Source of the DNA: Cinnamomum chago | Taxonomy: Eukaryota > Streptophyta > Magnoliopsida > Laurales > Lauraceae | Assembly: GCA_038049695.1 (NCBI GenBank) | Contig: CP142451.1 | Span: 10,228,001 to 10,292,000 of the forward strand | Reading direction: 5' to 3' | DNA length: 64,000 nt | Shown here: piece after piece, positions 24,555-35,608 of the stretch | How the letters are laid out: each line of letters begins with the position of its first letter | How positions within the stretch are numbered: the stretch's first letter is position 1 | Program-made: the position numbers and the translations under genes | Notes under the pieces: model-generated | Databases searched by the model: none | What the model was told of the DNA's origin: nothing | Seen by the model: only the letters and a program-made list of their open reading frames with translations

Positions 24555-27069
24555 GTTATAATATTGCATCATCAAGCGCCCAAAAAACCAATAACTCTTC
24601 TATCATTCTATAAGAGAAAAGATGATAAATCTGAAAGCGGCAAAAATTCCACGTCTATTCCTGATATTTCAAAACTTGATGAGGATGAACGACGTCCTAC
24701 CAAAGTTCAAGTTGTTGAAATTGAAGGAGTTGAACCTTCTTCTCGAGTCCAAAGAATCGTAGTTGAACATTCTTCCAAAGCTCAAGAAGTTGCACCTATG
24801 AAAGTTGATGTCACTTCTTCATTTGAATGTGATCCGGGTAAACACATTGCTATATATGAATACCCGCTTAACAAACATGATGAAGTTCGGGTAGCTTATC
24901 TTAGAATGGGACCTTGTCGACCTACTCATGAGAAAGAAAAAGATTATCCGGTGACAGTATTTGGAAAGCAAGGTCGACGGTTCAATGCTAATTGGTACAA
25001 ACTATTCCCTTGGCTAGAATATTCACTCCACAAGGATAGAGCATATTGTTTTTATTGCTTTCTCTTTGAAACAAATCCTCCGAAGCATCCGGTATTTACT
25101 ATTGATGGGTTTCAAAATTGGAAGAATGTTAACAATGGGAAGAAGTGTCCTTTTTTGAAACATGAAGGTGGTCTTTGTTCTCCACATAGGTCGGCGACAA
25201 TGTATTGTGAGAATCTAATGAATCCTTCTCGACATATAGATACTGTTTTCAATACACTTTCTAAAGAAGCAATTACAAATAATCGGTTGCTTCTCCGAAA
25301 TGTTATTCAATATATTCGGATGCTTGCACTACAAGGGTTTCCTTTTAGAGGACATGATGAATCGAAAAAATCAAAGAATTGTGGAAACTTCATTGCAATG
25401 TTCGAGTTTTCGAAAATGTTGAACAAGAGAGTTGCCGAAATAGTAGGTGATTGTCCAGGAAATGCCAAGTATACCTCACATGATATTCAGAAAACACTTT
25501 TGCATATATTTGCCGAAAATGTGAGAAAGAAAATACGCGAAGATGTTGGTGATGCAAAGTTTTGTATCCTTGTGGATGAAGCACAAGATAATTCACATAG
25601 AGAACAAATGGTCATTATTCTACGATTTGTTGATCGTGGTGGTTTTGTTAGGGAAAGGTTTTTTGCTATTGTTGGTGTTGAAAACACTTATGCGTTAACC
25701 TTGAAAGAAGAGATTTCCAATGTTCTTGCTCACAAGAATTTGCTTATTGGAAATATGAGAGGCCAGGGTTATGATGGTGCTAGTAATATGCATGGTCAAT
25801 GGAATGGATTATAAGCACTATTTCTTAAGGAGTGTCCTTATGCATATTATGTGCATTGTTTTGCGCATCGACTACAACTTGCATTAGTTGCGGCTTCTAA
25901 AGATGTGCCAGACGTTTGGTTATTATTTTCGAAGTTGGCATCCATTGTTAATCTCCATGTTACGCCTAAGCGGAAGAAAGAGTTGGAGAAAGCTCGAAAA
26001 ATAGAAATTGATAATTTGTTGGCAAGTGGTGTGCTTGATAGTGGACGGGGTGCTAATCAAGTTCGCACATTGCAACGAGCTGGAGATACTCGATGTTGCT
26101 CTCACTATGAATCTGTTTGTAGCTTGATAGAGATGTATGATGCGACTTGCACGGTTCTTGAAAGCATCATGAAGAATGGGTCTAGTAACACTATGCGTGG
26201 AGAAGCTAAAGGTTCTTATGTTGCTATGAGAAATTTTGAGTTTGTCTTCATGTTTCATTTATTGCATAAGACTATGGGAATCACAAATATACTATGTAAA
26301 GCTTTGCAAGTAAAGTCTGCCATGGGTTTAGTCTCAAACAAATGAACTTCTTCAAGAGTTGAGAGAAACATGTTGGGGCAGCTTCCTTGAGGATGTGATT
26401 TCTTTTTATATAAAACATGACATTGATATTCCTGATATGAGTTCTCGTCATATGATTGGTACACGTCATTCTTGCCAACAGAATGATTGTATTACAGTTG
26501 AGCATCATTATCGCGTTGATATTTTCAATGCTGTAATAGATTTCCAGTTGCTGGAGTTGAAGAGTAGATTCTCTGAGGAGGCAATTGAGCTTCTTTCTCT
26601 TAGTTCGGCTTTGGACCCGAAAGATGCTTTTAAGTACTTTCATATTGATGATATTTGCAAGCTCGCTGAGAAGTTTTATTGTAAAGACTTCACGGAGCAA
26701 GAGATACATATTTTGAGAAGTCAATTGCAACATTATAAGCTTGATGTGCATTGTCATCCCCGTTTTCAGAAATTGTCTACCATTTATGAGTTATGTCGAG
26801 CTTTAATTGAAACAGAAAAGTCAACTATTTATCATTTGATTGATAGATTGATTCGTCTTGTCTTGACTCTTCCTGTTTCCACGGCGACTGCCGAATGAGC
26901 CTTCTCAGCTATGAAACTTGTCAAAACACGACTCCGTAACAAGATGGATGACGAGTTTCTCGCGGATTGCATGATTATTTACATCGAAAGAGAATTTGCT
27001 AATGAAGTCGACATAGAGTTGGTAATAGATGAATTTAATAAGAAGCCACGCAAGTCAAGATTTCACTAG
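24555..27069 (+). pseudogene. hAT transposase (TTF zinc finger, DUF4371, dimerisation domain), disrupted
   Basis: The frame opens after a plausible 3' splice site (CTTAG, 24550-24554). Counting residues from 24564, there is no in-frame ATG before residue 79, so the start may lie in an upstream exon. Domains in order: a TTF-type zinc finger at about 116-210 (RRFNANWYKLFPWLEYS, then CFYC at 162-165), then a DUF4371/RNase H-like core with candidate catalytic aspartates in ILVDEAQDNS (D338) and GYDGASNM (D404). The C-terminal hAT dimerisation region follows (LPVSTATAE, then AFSAMKLVKTRLRNKM and FLADCMIIYIE), ending at TAG 27067-27069. Breaks: stop TAA at 25812-25814 just after D404, a frameshift near 26338-26345, and stop TGA at 26896-26898 where the family has arginine. 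The gene is inactive as read. Codon use and composition resemble ordinary plant exons. Confidence 0.9.
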
Positions 27070-27770
27070 TGTCATGTTTTAACTTTTGTTTGTCTTTTGT
27101 CATACTTGTCAAGATCTATTGTGAAGACATTTTTTTGTTGATTTTGAGTAGTATACACTACACCATTTTGGTGATTTTGCAACATTTGAGATTTCTTATT
27201 AGTAACGCAAATATTTCCGTTAGGTAATTTGTCACATTTATTATCCGTTAGCAATATTCATAACCGTTAGTAAATATCTTTACAAATACTTGAATTATTT
27301 TGTAACATTTATTGGACATTTGTAACGAACTTGTTGAACATTTTGGACATGTGATCTAACAATCTTTTGGCATATATGTATAATTTTTATTATTGTTGTT
27401 TGTTTTTATAAGTATGCTTGTTTGTTTTACAGGCTTGTGAGATTATTCAAACCACCCATTTTTAACTCCGCCAATGCAAGCTTAAGAAAGCCTTTGCATT
27501 GTCGGTTCCAAGCCCGAAGAAAGGAGGAGGATGAAAGGGTTCTCTTGGAAGTCTTTGTAATGTCAATATATCAAGATATTGGCGGTATTCTTGTCAATCT
27601 TTTTTTTGTTAAAGGTAGGATCATTGATATTGATATGCTAGGTTTTTATGCTAATTCATTAAAATTGTGTGCCTTCCAAGTGCTTGTTGCTATTTTTTTA
27701 TAGTTTTTGGTGAGACATTGTTGCTATTTTTTTAGTGTAACTTAAGTGCAGGCCCCCCCAGATTAGAAGT

Positions 27771-27786
27771 CCTGGATCCGCCCCTG
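27771..27786 (-). repeat. Right terminal inverted repeat of hAT element
   Basis: Inverted terminus, read on the minus strand as CAGGGGCGGATCCAGG; directly followed by target duplication GAAGGAGT (27787-27794). Confidence 0.93.
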
Positions 27787-28825
27787 GAAGGAGTTGGTAC
27801 ATATGAAATAGTGCTTCCTTCTGGTATAGGTTATGGGTCAAACACTTCAAACCAAATTTCTTTATTTCCCTTTTGTGGGCTTTCAATTCATAATTTGAAT
27901 AATTTATATTCTTTATATGTCTAATAAACCCCAATCCTTTAATTTATATCTTAAATCTTCATCGATTTTGAGAAATTTGTAAAAAAGTCCATTAAAAGTC
28001 ACCATTTGCATATTTGTTTTCCTACATTTTTGTGGGCCTTCAATTTATGATCCGAATCGTTCAATATTCTTATATTGATGATAAGTATGAAAATGATTGG
28101 TTTTATATTATAAATCTTCATAGATATTAAGAAACATTTAAAATAGACAAACACATCTAAAAACATTTAAAATTGTTAGATGTACTTGTGAAAATGGTGA
28201 TTTTGAAAAAATAATGGTAATGTGTATCACAAATTTAACATTTTTTTTAAGTTGAGTACTCAAATACCTACTCACACACACTCCTCTAAGTCCTCACCAT
28301 TAATGTTACTGAGTTGTTTCTGCAAAAGAAATGTATCTCACCAACTAAGATACTATGGATTTCATTTCGTGTAAAAAGGCAAATAACCCCTTATGCTCAT
28401 CTCCTCCTTGACCTATTATTTGTTTAAATTAGTTAAATTTGCATCCTTATTTATTTGTCTTACCTTTCTTCTTTTATCTTTTATCCTTTGCGCATGCTTG
28501 ATACATGTGAAGGTGCCAACATCATTCAACCATGAGTTTATTGGCTTATTAGGCTAATCTATTTGCTGAGCGCAGCTAGACAATCTTAGTACAAAGGAGC
28601 AGTCCTAATTTTCGATCTTGTTCAATCATCTTGGCCTAAATATTAGGCCCTGATAAGCATAATTAAGGACTAGTCATTCTTTTTCTTTTTAATATTAGCT
28701 TAAAGAAGGTTATGGATAATGTTGGAGGTGGGGACATCCAAACTAAGCTTTGCCCATAAATGATTGTCAGTAGTCTAATCATCAGCACATGCAATGGGAT
28801 CCAAATCCCCTGTATAGTTCAAACT

Positions 28826-28994
28826 GGGAAACCCCGTTTGGACCACTCAGGGGGTGCCATATGGGAGATGTGATTTTTCAAAGATGTGTGATTATTTTTA
28901 AAGAGATGAGATGTAACATCTCAACCCCATGTGACACCCCCTGATTGGTCCAAACAAGGAAGCCTGTTTGGACCAAATAGGGGATCCGTTTCCC
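28826..28994. mobile_element. Foldback MITE, family M1 copy 2
   Basis: The left arm GGGAAACCCCGTTTGGACC runs into CAGGGGGTGCCATATG. The inverted right arm reads GTTTGGACCAATCAGGGGG then TGTCACATGGGG, with an outer GGGAAACGGATCC. The right arm carries an extra partial copy of the GTTTGGACC segment. It shares its key words with 7617-7773. No target duplication was clearly resolved. Confidence 0.6.
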
Positions 28995-29522
28995 ATTCAA
29001 TGGCGGATTCAAGATTTTCATTTGGATGGTGCGGTGTATGGTCAAGTGAAGAAGTAAAATAGTAAAATCAAATATTTTAAGATTTTATTTCATGGGTTCA
29101 TCGAATCACACGGGTGCGACCGTATCTCCGTGCTAACACGAGTCCGCGCCTGATCACATGGGCCATCCATGAATTATATGATCCACAGTTCTACTCATAT
29201 AGCATGAACCAAATACGCCTTGAGTCGTATTAAACATGCCCCAAGCCTTAAGTTGCACCATTGAAGTATTGCAAGATTTTCGAAATCTTCTCCTACATTT
29301 GCCATGTCATTGTTGGCAGGTTACACTTCATCCAATAATGATGTTTAAAAAAAAGGTGGACCAAAGGTCTAACAAAAATAGTGGATGGCTAAGTATAACT
29401 TGGTTTGACCCCTTCAGTTTTACATAGTTCCATCATGACATGAAAAATAATAAATGGTTTTAAATAGTATTACAGAATAACTAATGTATGGGTTCAAGTG
29501 ATCTGACTGTAGATTTCAACCC

Positions 29523-29640
29523 TTTTTTTCAGAGAGGGGTGCTATGTGGCCCGAATATGGGGACCGAACCATGGCCCGGTCCCCATGAGGGCCACAGGAT
29601 CCCAGGGGTAGCATCCTTGTTTATCAGTTGAGCACAATTT
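29523..29640 (-). mobile_element. tRNA-derived SINE-like unit
   Basis: On the minus strand GTGCTCAACTGATAAACAAGG resembles box A and GGTTCGGTCCCC (29571-29560) resembles box B, about 50 bp apart. The unit ends in a short A-run (29523-29529 as T on the plus strand). The copy is degraded. Confidence 0.45.
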
Positions 29641-29714
29641 ATTGGCTGGTACAATCTGACTTTTACAATACTATACAAGAGGAAATTTAGAGCATTTTTC
29701 AATAAAATAAAAAT

Positions 29715-29795
29715 AAAATCATGTCCCGCAAAATTGATAATAATATAATTTAAGACTATAAAATGAATAGTCTAAATTTTACAGGACATGATTTT
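29715..29795. repeat. 81-bp imperfect palindrome (hairpin)
   Basis: The outer arms AAAATCATGTCC (29715-29726) and GGACATGATTTT (29784-29795) are perfect inverted repeats. The inner arms AATTTAAGACTAT (29747-29759) and ATAGTCTAAATT (29767-29778) pair with one bulged base. It could be a tiny foldback element or a MITE remnant. Confidence 0.6.
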
Positions 29796-30323
29796 TTTTT
29801 TTTTGCGGGAATTGATAAAATCTTGTCCTGCTAAAAAAACACGCCTTTTATATCCTGTATAGGTACTGGACTCAAATGATCTTGGTATATGTTTAAAGCC
29901 CACAATTGCAAGACAATATTCACCCATGCGCAGATTCCACGTTGTATCGACTATCGATCCAGTTCGTAGAACCCACTTAGATGAAACCATACCTAAATAA
30001 CAATCATTCAAAAATTAGCTCCATCATATTATCATCGTTGCCCTTGATTTTATCACTTTGATAGTCTAAACCTTAGGTTTATTTTTCAGATTCAATCCAT
30101 GTGAAAGTGGGCCCAATAAGAAGATTCTCTACTGTTACAAATCTCATCGTGATCATAACCAAAGGGTTGATATCTATCTTGAGAGTTAATCACATATTTC
30201 TCCATGGACTCCATCCAACGGTGAATTCCTTTTATTGAGCGGTCAAGATATATGAAAAGTGGGCCACACCATCATGCAGCAGATCCTCCGACGAAGAAGG
30301 GGCAAAAAGAGAGAGACTTTAAT

Positions 30324-30336
30324 TGCTGAGTCAGCA
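30324..30336. promoter_or_regulatory. TGAGTCA palindrome upstream of CDT1
   Basis: TGCTGAGTCAGCA is a near-perfect 13-bp palindrome with a TGAGTCA core, the type of site bound by plant bZIP factors. It lies about 60-75 bp upstream of the TATA box. Function is inferred from the motif alone. Confidence 0.35.
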
Positions 30337-30364
30337 ACATACACGCGGCAAAGCCACGTCAACC

Positions 30365-30444
30365 TTCCCGCCAAGCACTCCCGCCAAACGACCCCTCTAT
30401 ATAACGACTCTTCTCCTTCCCTCTCCCGCCATTTATCTCCCGCC
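30365..30444 (+). promoter_or_regulatory. E2F-type site cluster in CDT1 promoter/leader
   Basis: TTCCCGCCAA at 30365-30374 fits the E2F consensus TTSSCGSS on both strands, and CCCGCCAA at 30380-30387 fits it on the minus strand. Two further CCCGCC cores lie at 30425-30430 and 30439-30444, between the TATA box and the start codon. E2F/DP-RBR control of CDT1 at G1/S is established in Arabidopsis and animals, so the cluster is the expected regulatory input. Confidence 0.75.
30398..30404 (+). promoter_or_regulatory. CDT1 TATA box
   Basis: TATATAA lies 66 bp before the CDT1 ATG and just downstream of two E2F-type sites. Transcription would start near 30430, giving a leader of about 40 nt. Confidence 0.7.
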
Positions 30445-30469
30445 ATCTCTCAATCTCTCTCTCTGTGCA

Positions 30470-33400
30470 ATGGAATCTCAGGCTTCTGAATCGATCCTTT
30501 CTTCCTCCTTCGCATTCAAGCCCGAGAACAAAGCGATCCCCAAATCGCCTCTCTCTGATCCAAATCCATGGAGCTCCAAAACCCCCGAAAAACCCATTCG
30601 GCTCCCTCGCAGAGCGAAAAACCGTGGGGTTGCTCTTTCCTTGAAGGAAGTGAGAAGCTTCGCTCAAGGCCTGCAGAAAAACCAGAGAGGATCTTCCCAT
30701 CTCAAGGATGTTCAAAAAGCCGAAGACCCAATCGATGCTGCTTCGATCTTAGACTCTGTTCGTAAATCTGCCAAAGCAAAAGCCCACACTAAGCTCCCAG
30801 AGAAGTAAGCATTTCTCCTCTTGTTTCATATAGTTTTTCAGTTGTTTGAACGTATACATGGTCTGTTTAGATGACCCCAAATCGCTAATCTGTCATAAAT
30901 CATTTGGGGTGGCAGCATTAGATTGAAATGAGTGTGGGAGTGCTTCCGAGAATGTCGCAAATGATTGACATTGGTTTTAGTAGCATGTTTTCTGCTCTTG
31001 TTGTTAATCTATTGATTGTGTTTATAAAGGTATGAGATGTTGGTGGAGTTCTTCAATTGCTTGGTGAGTTCCATTCGGTTGCTTCGGTTGAAGGGATTGA
31101 GATCTACTTTTACAAACATCAGCCCTCAGATTGAAACACTAACTGACAGGTAGTTTTTCAGTCTCTTTAATGTTAACAAAACCCTTCTCAGTTTTTATTT
31201 TGATTTTTGGTAAATGGTAGATGTTAGCTTTTCAATCTCATTCACTTTTATTGAGGAAATCTATAATGCTCTGTACAATGAAATCTCTTCACTGGAAAGC
31301 ATTGACTGTACAATCATCGGAATCTTTTCTGTTAAATGACAGTTAGCAACTGGATATGTATATGGCTAATGGCTAGACTGTTAGGGCCCGTTTGTTTCAT
31401 GTAATTGGCTTCCTAGGAATTCTAAGACTTTGTATTTCCAAAAGTAGTTATAATTGAGGAAACAAATGTGCACATACATCAAATAATCTCCTATTTATAA
31501 CAGAAAATGAATCAATGGATGCCCAGCTATTACCCTAGTAATTTAATTTTACATCCTACGAAAGATCTCATCTACATCTCCACCTTATATCCTTCGCCAT
31601 CATCTCTTTAATAATTCTTTTGGTGCCCATTGATCCATGAATTCCTATGTTTTCAATTCCATGAAGACAAAATGGCACTTGAGCATCTTAGGTTATGTTT
31701 GAAAGAGAAAAAAAGGTGGAGAAAATGTTGGTAGATAAATGTCTACGTTATGATATGTGTATTTGTGTTTAGTTCTCTCACAATCCTTTATTTTTTTTCT
31801 CTTCACTATGTTTAGGAGGTTCTCGTATGGTCATTTAGCACAGCTGAAGTATGTTTTACCTGAGGCAATCAGTATAGAGAAGATCCTTATTCGTGATGAG
31901 AGGACTCTCTGTATGAAGCCAGACCTTCAAGTTGCATTGCAATTTGATGCATTCGAGAATAGTGGAAAGCAAAAACCAAAACCGGAAAGTGGGTATTCAA
32001 TGTTGAAGAAGATGTTCCATTCCAGGCTCTTTGATTTCTTTAAAACACATGCTGAGGTACCTAATTCTCAAAACTTTTTTTTTCCTTACATGTTCTGAAG
32101 TTAAATATATGAGTAGGTGGCCATCTTAATTCAATGTGCATTGCATTTTTTTTTGTGTTCATTCATGGTGCTTTTGGATGAAAGTGTTGGTTGCATCTCT
32201 AATGTATAATAACAATGATATTAGATACACTTACTTAGAGAACTTCCTATATTTTGATAATGCATTTTTCAGTTTATCTGTCATCCTTTTATGAAAACTT
32301 AAAGAAAGCAGATAGGCATCAGAAATCAAGTAGGTAATCTAGGAAACACCTTTTATTCAAACCTAGGTTTCATTCCCTCTCTTCTGGTGTTTAAATTTTT
32401 CGCAATGTTTGAATTCATTGAAAATATGAATACAACAGAAAGAGTCTCTTTGTATTAAAGAAAAAGTGGAATGATTAACTGTTCCAATTGGGTTTCATCT
32501 CTTTTTTAGTTTTCTATTTATCTGGTATTGATTGAATTTTAATGCATGTTTTAATATAGCATATCTCAGATTCCTTTTCTATTCATTTTGTATATCAGGG
32601 CGAGGAGATACCAGAGGAAACACTACCAGAGCCATTCAATGAAACAAAACTAAATGTATTTCCAAGCATCACAGGTACTCCACATGAAACAAAAACAACT
32701 ATATTTTCAACTTCTATTAAAATCCATGAATCTAACCTCCCAATACCATCTTCATCATCAGATGCTTCTCTCCAACGCCCTTCTCATATGTCACAATCTT
32801 TCCAAAGGCGATTTTCTCAGAAACTTATTCTGGAATCTGAAGAAACTAAACTGCATCCATCAACATCTCCTCTGAAACCTATAGCCCCTGCAATCACAAC
32901 TCAGCAACCTCCTCATGTTTCTGCTTTTCAATCCCCCATCAAATGTCCTTCTAAACCACCTACCGGTAAAAGATCATTTGGTTTCTGTTCTACCCAGTTC
33001 AAGTTACCTCAATCAAGCCCTCTTGCAAGTCTTGAAGAAGAAAGAAAACCAACAAAGAGTGAAGATCACACCCCAAAAGAACTGGATGACATTGAAGGGA
33101 CTCCCTTGAAGCTGGTGTTTACTCCATCAAAGCCGATGATAACCACGCCTAAGCTACGGACACCCAAACGATATCGCCCGAATCCAGATGATGATTCGAC
33201 CTCACCAAACAAATCAGTGAATCGTCCCCTGAAATTCGATACTCCAGTAAAGAAAAAGAAAGCACGGGCTGAACAGGATGAGGATGCAATGTCTTCTGTT
33301 GATGCTGCTATCATTAAATTACTTCCAGATACACTCCTACAGTCGGTAAATCACTTTGAAACTTTACTGATCATTGTATTTGACATGATTCACATAATAT

Positions 33401-35608
33401 CACTCATTTTAAACAAAATATTCTGTAAGATTGTTCAGGATGTATAATAATCTAGTTACATGATTTCTGGTAATGTTTATACTTATGAATGGACTAAAGG
33501 TGCATTTCGAACTCTATTTGAGTGTATACTTCTTTTGCAATGCTTCTGAAGCTCTTTGAAAGCTGAAAGTCTACTCTTTGGACAGCAAAGCATCCCTCCT
33601 ATACCAAATTTTGTTCCATCAGAACATAAATTGTTATAAAATAATTTGGTTCTCTTTTGATATGGTAGAAAATACTACATTTTCTTTATTTTTGTTGCAT
33701 TGTTAGCATTCAATAATTTTTTACATTCAAAAGATTAGGTCAGAAAATATTTTCTATGGCGCCTTTTCATTTTTTTGAAAGGTACTACAAAATTATATTA
33801 AAAGAAAATAAATACAAAGAACACTCAAGGCCCCCAGGGTATATGAGTCTTACCCAACTATGAAATTACAACACAATCACCTCCCAAGGTGATGATCTAT
33901 TACCCACTGAGCCCTTTTTCTTTCATAATTGTGTTTGAAGGCTCTCTCTATCAATGCTTGACTTGCTATGTCTATTTAATATCACCATAAATTTTATGAT
34001 TCTCAACCGATCATATGCATAGTAGATCTTTCAGAAAAGAATATGCAAAAGGTCCTCTGGTCTTGACTTTGTTGGCTTTGCTGATGGCCCCAAAAGTATT
34101 TTTTTTTTCTTGATCGGTAGATGGACCCCAAAAGTGGATAGCTTAATCTCAATTTTCTCCCTGGCAAGGCACTCTGCATACTCCAACACTGGCAGTTGGA
34201 TGCTTCACAAAGCAGCAAGTAGCAGTCCATATTTGAAAAAATAGGCCAAATATTGGATGTCAAAGTTCGCAAAGTGCTTTTTAAACCTCCCCCGCCCATT
34301 GTTTGGGTTATTTGCAATCTGAGCCAGTGTCCCATTTAACATCTTGAATTTTCATAAATACTATTCATACTCCATGCATCATGGCTCATTTGGAACACAT
34401 CTCTATGCTCCTAGTTGTATGCTGCTGGGAAAGGACTAACACTATTTTCCATTACAGGTTAGAGACAAAGAGAGGAAGTCCATGGAGGACCGCGACGCAG
34501 GTGTCATTGAAGCCAAGAGACGACAACAGATGATTGCATGCTTACCTAAGCTCTTTGATATGATCCATCTCATTTTTCAGTCTATGAAGCGGTCAGTTAT
34601 GACAAAACAAGAGCTCATGTACAAGATAATTGCCAATCATTGTGATATAGTCGATAAAGGTAAATACCTCTAATTCTTCATAGTTATGAGAATATACAGC
34701 CAAAGGCTTAGCTTTCTTGATATGAATTTGCAGGGGAAGTTGAAGAACAACTGAAGCTATTGCAAGAACTTGTTCCTGATTGGATTTCTGGAAAGATGTC
34801 ATCCAGTGGTGATTTCCTCTTCTGGTGAGCTTTGTTAATGCTCATGTTTTCTTGAGCTTTGATTAATGTACTTGTGAATGGCGTCCATAATTTGTAGAAC
34901 TTAGTTACCATGATGCTTGAGACCTATTTTCTGTCTTCTTGATAGAAATTTACACTGGTTTCATGGGAAGCAATTGTAATTTTGTACAACTTGTCTGAAT
35001 TCTTTTGTACTCTGGCAAAATTGTCAAAATTGGACATTGTCAATCGATTTCTTTTGGGGAGTGATAATTTCTTGAGTCAGCAACCCTATAGGTGAGAAAA
35101 GCCTAATAAAGATACATTTTGTTCATTGATAGGTCTCATTTTTTAAGCGGAACTGAACAGAACTCATTGGAACATCCTAGCCATCCAGATTTGCAGTGCA
35201 AATTTATTGTGAAATCACAGTCAAAGAGCGTGGGCAAAATTTGCAATGATATCGGCTGGGATTGCCGTTTCAGAATTTGTGTGGGTCACATCCACAGAAA
35301 TGACCTATATGAATTGTTAGCCCAAGCATAACATAAAGTTTCGAACTTCGGCAAATCAAATATTGTGCAGGACTTTTGTGAACTAGTTCTGGAGGATATT
35401 TTACAATTAAAACAAACTGAAAGGATTTTGCGTTTCAGTTGAGGCGCTTAATTTTTTTTAATGTTCCTAAGGAATTTTATTATTTTTTAGTATTTCTGAG
35501 GGATTTATACCACTGATTTAACTAACGTTGATTCTTGTTTATATCTACAGTGTGAACACGACAAGAAGTCCTACATCAATACATGCAAGACTTGCCGTAG
35601 CTGAGTAA
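30470..35608 (+). CDS. CDT1: DNA replication licensing factor CDT1
   Basis: Seven exons: 30470-30804, 31030-31149, 31816-32056, 32599-33345, 34458-34659, 34734-34824 and 35551-35608. All have GT-AG introns, phases close exactly, giving 597 aa. CDT1 loads the MCM2-7 helicase at origins with ORC and CDC6 in the nucleus, once per cell cycle. The N-terminal 110 residues are basic and Ser/Pro-rich. The central winged-helix (geminin-binding-type) domain is at about 112-232, with KYEMLVEFFNCL and FSYGHLAQLKYVLPEAI. A long Ser/Thr-Pro-rich linker (233-481) carries several candidate CDK sites (SPLASLEE, TPKLRTPKRY, TPVKKKK). The C-terminal MCM-binding winged helix runs 482-597 (FDMIHLIFQSMK, VNTTRSPTSIHARLAVAE). 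Arabidopsis CDT1 proteins are of similar length. The E2F-type promoter cluster fits S-phase control. AATAAA at 35887-35892 may be the poly-A signal. Identification is firm; exon 6/7 borders rest on family similarity and phase. Confidence 0.92.
31384..31680. mobile_element. Foldback MITE-like insertion in CDT1 intron 2
   Basis: It starts GGGCCCGTTTGTTTCATG, a terminus common in plant MITEs. TTTCATGTAATTGG..CCTAGGAATTC on the left pairs with an inverted CTTCATGGAATTG..ATAGGAATTC on the right (about 31635-31670). Ends are not exactly fixed and no target duplication was seen. Confidence 0.4.
33771..34335 (-). mobile_element. Retroposon 3' ends in CDT1 intron 4
   Basis: On the minus strand two sequences end in A-runs. 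One ends TTTTGTAGTACCTTTC followed by AAAAAAATG (33771-33790), like a plant LINE tail. The other ends GGTCCATCTACCGATCAAG followed by about ten A (34098-34110), with a body reaching to about 34335. Neither has recognisable coding sequence. Confidence 0.35.

Larger units (their letters stand above)
22465..27786 (+). mobile_element. Complete hAT DNA transposon, 5.3 kb
   Basis: The element is bounded by CAGGGGCGGATCTAGG on the left and, inverted, CAGGGGCGGATCCAGG on the right (15 of 16 identical). Both ends carry a subterminal GGGGGGGCCTG block. It is flanked by a perfect 8-bp duplication GAAGGAGT at 22457-22464 and 27787-27794, diagnostic of hAT transposition. It contains one transposase gene, broken by two nonsense changes and a frameshift, so it cannot now make its own enzyme but could be moved if a relative supplies it. 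About 2 kb of non-coding sequence precedes the transposase exon and 0.7 kb follows. The perfect duplication and nearly matched ends point to a fairly recent insertion. Confidence 0.93.
27795..30320. other. Intergenic, between hAT element and CDT1
   Basis: No gene supported. It contains a MITE (28826-28994), a SINE-like unit (29523-29640) and a small hairpin (29715-29795), each listed separately. The remainder is AT-rich with no recognised feature. Confidence 0.6.

Noticed and set aside
30359..30715. 118-codon minus-strand frame over the CDT1 start
   Set aside because: Antisense shadow of CDT1 exon 1 and its promoter.
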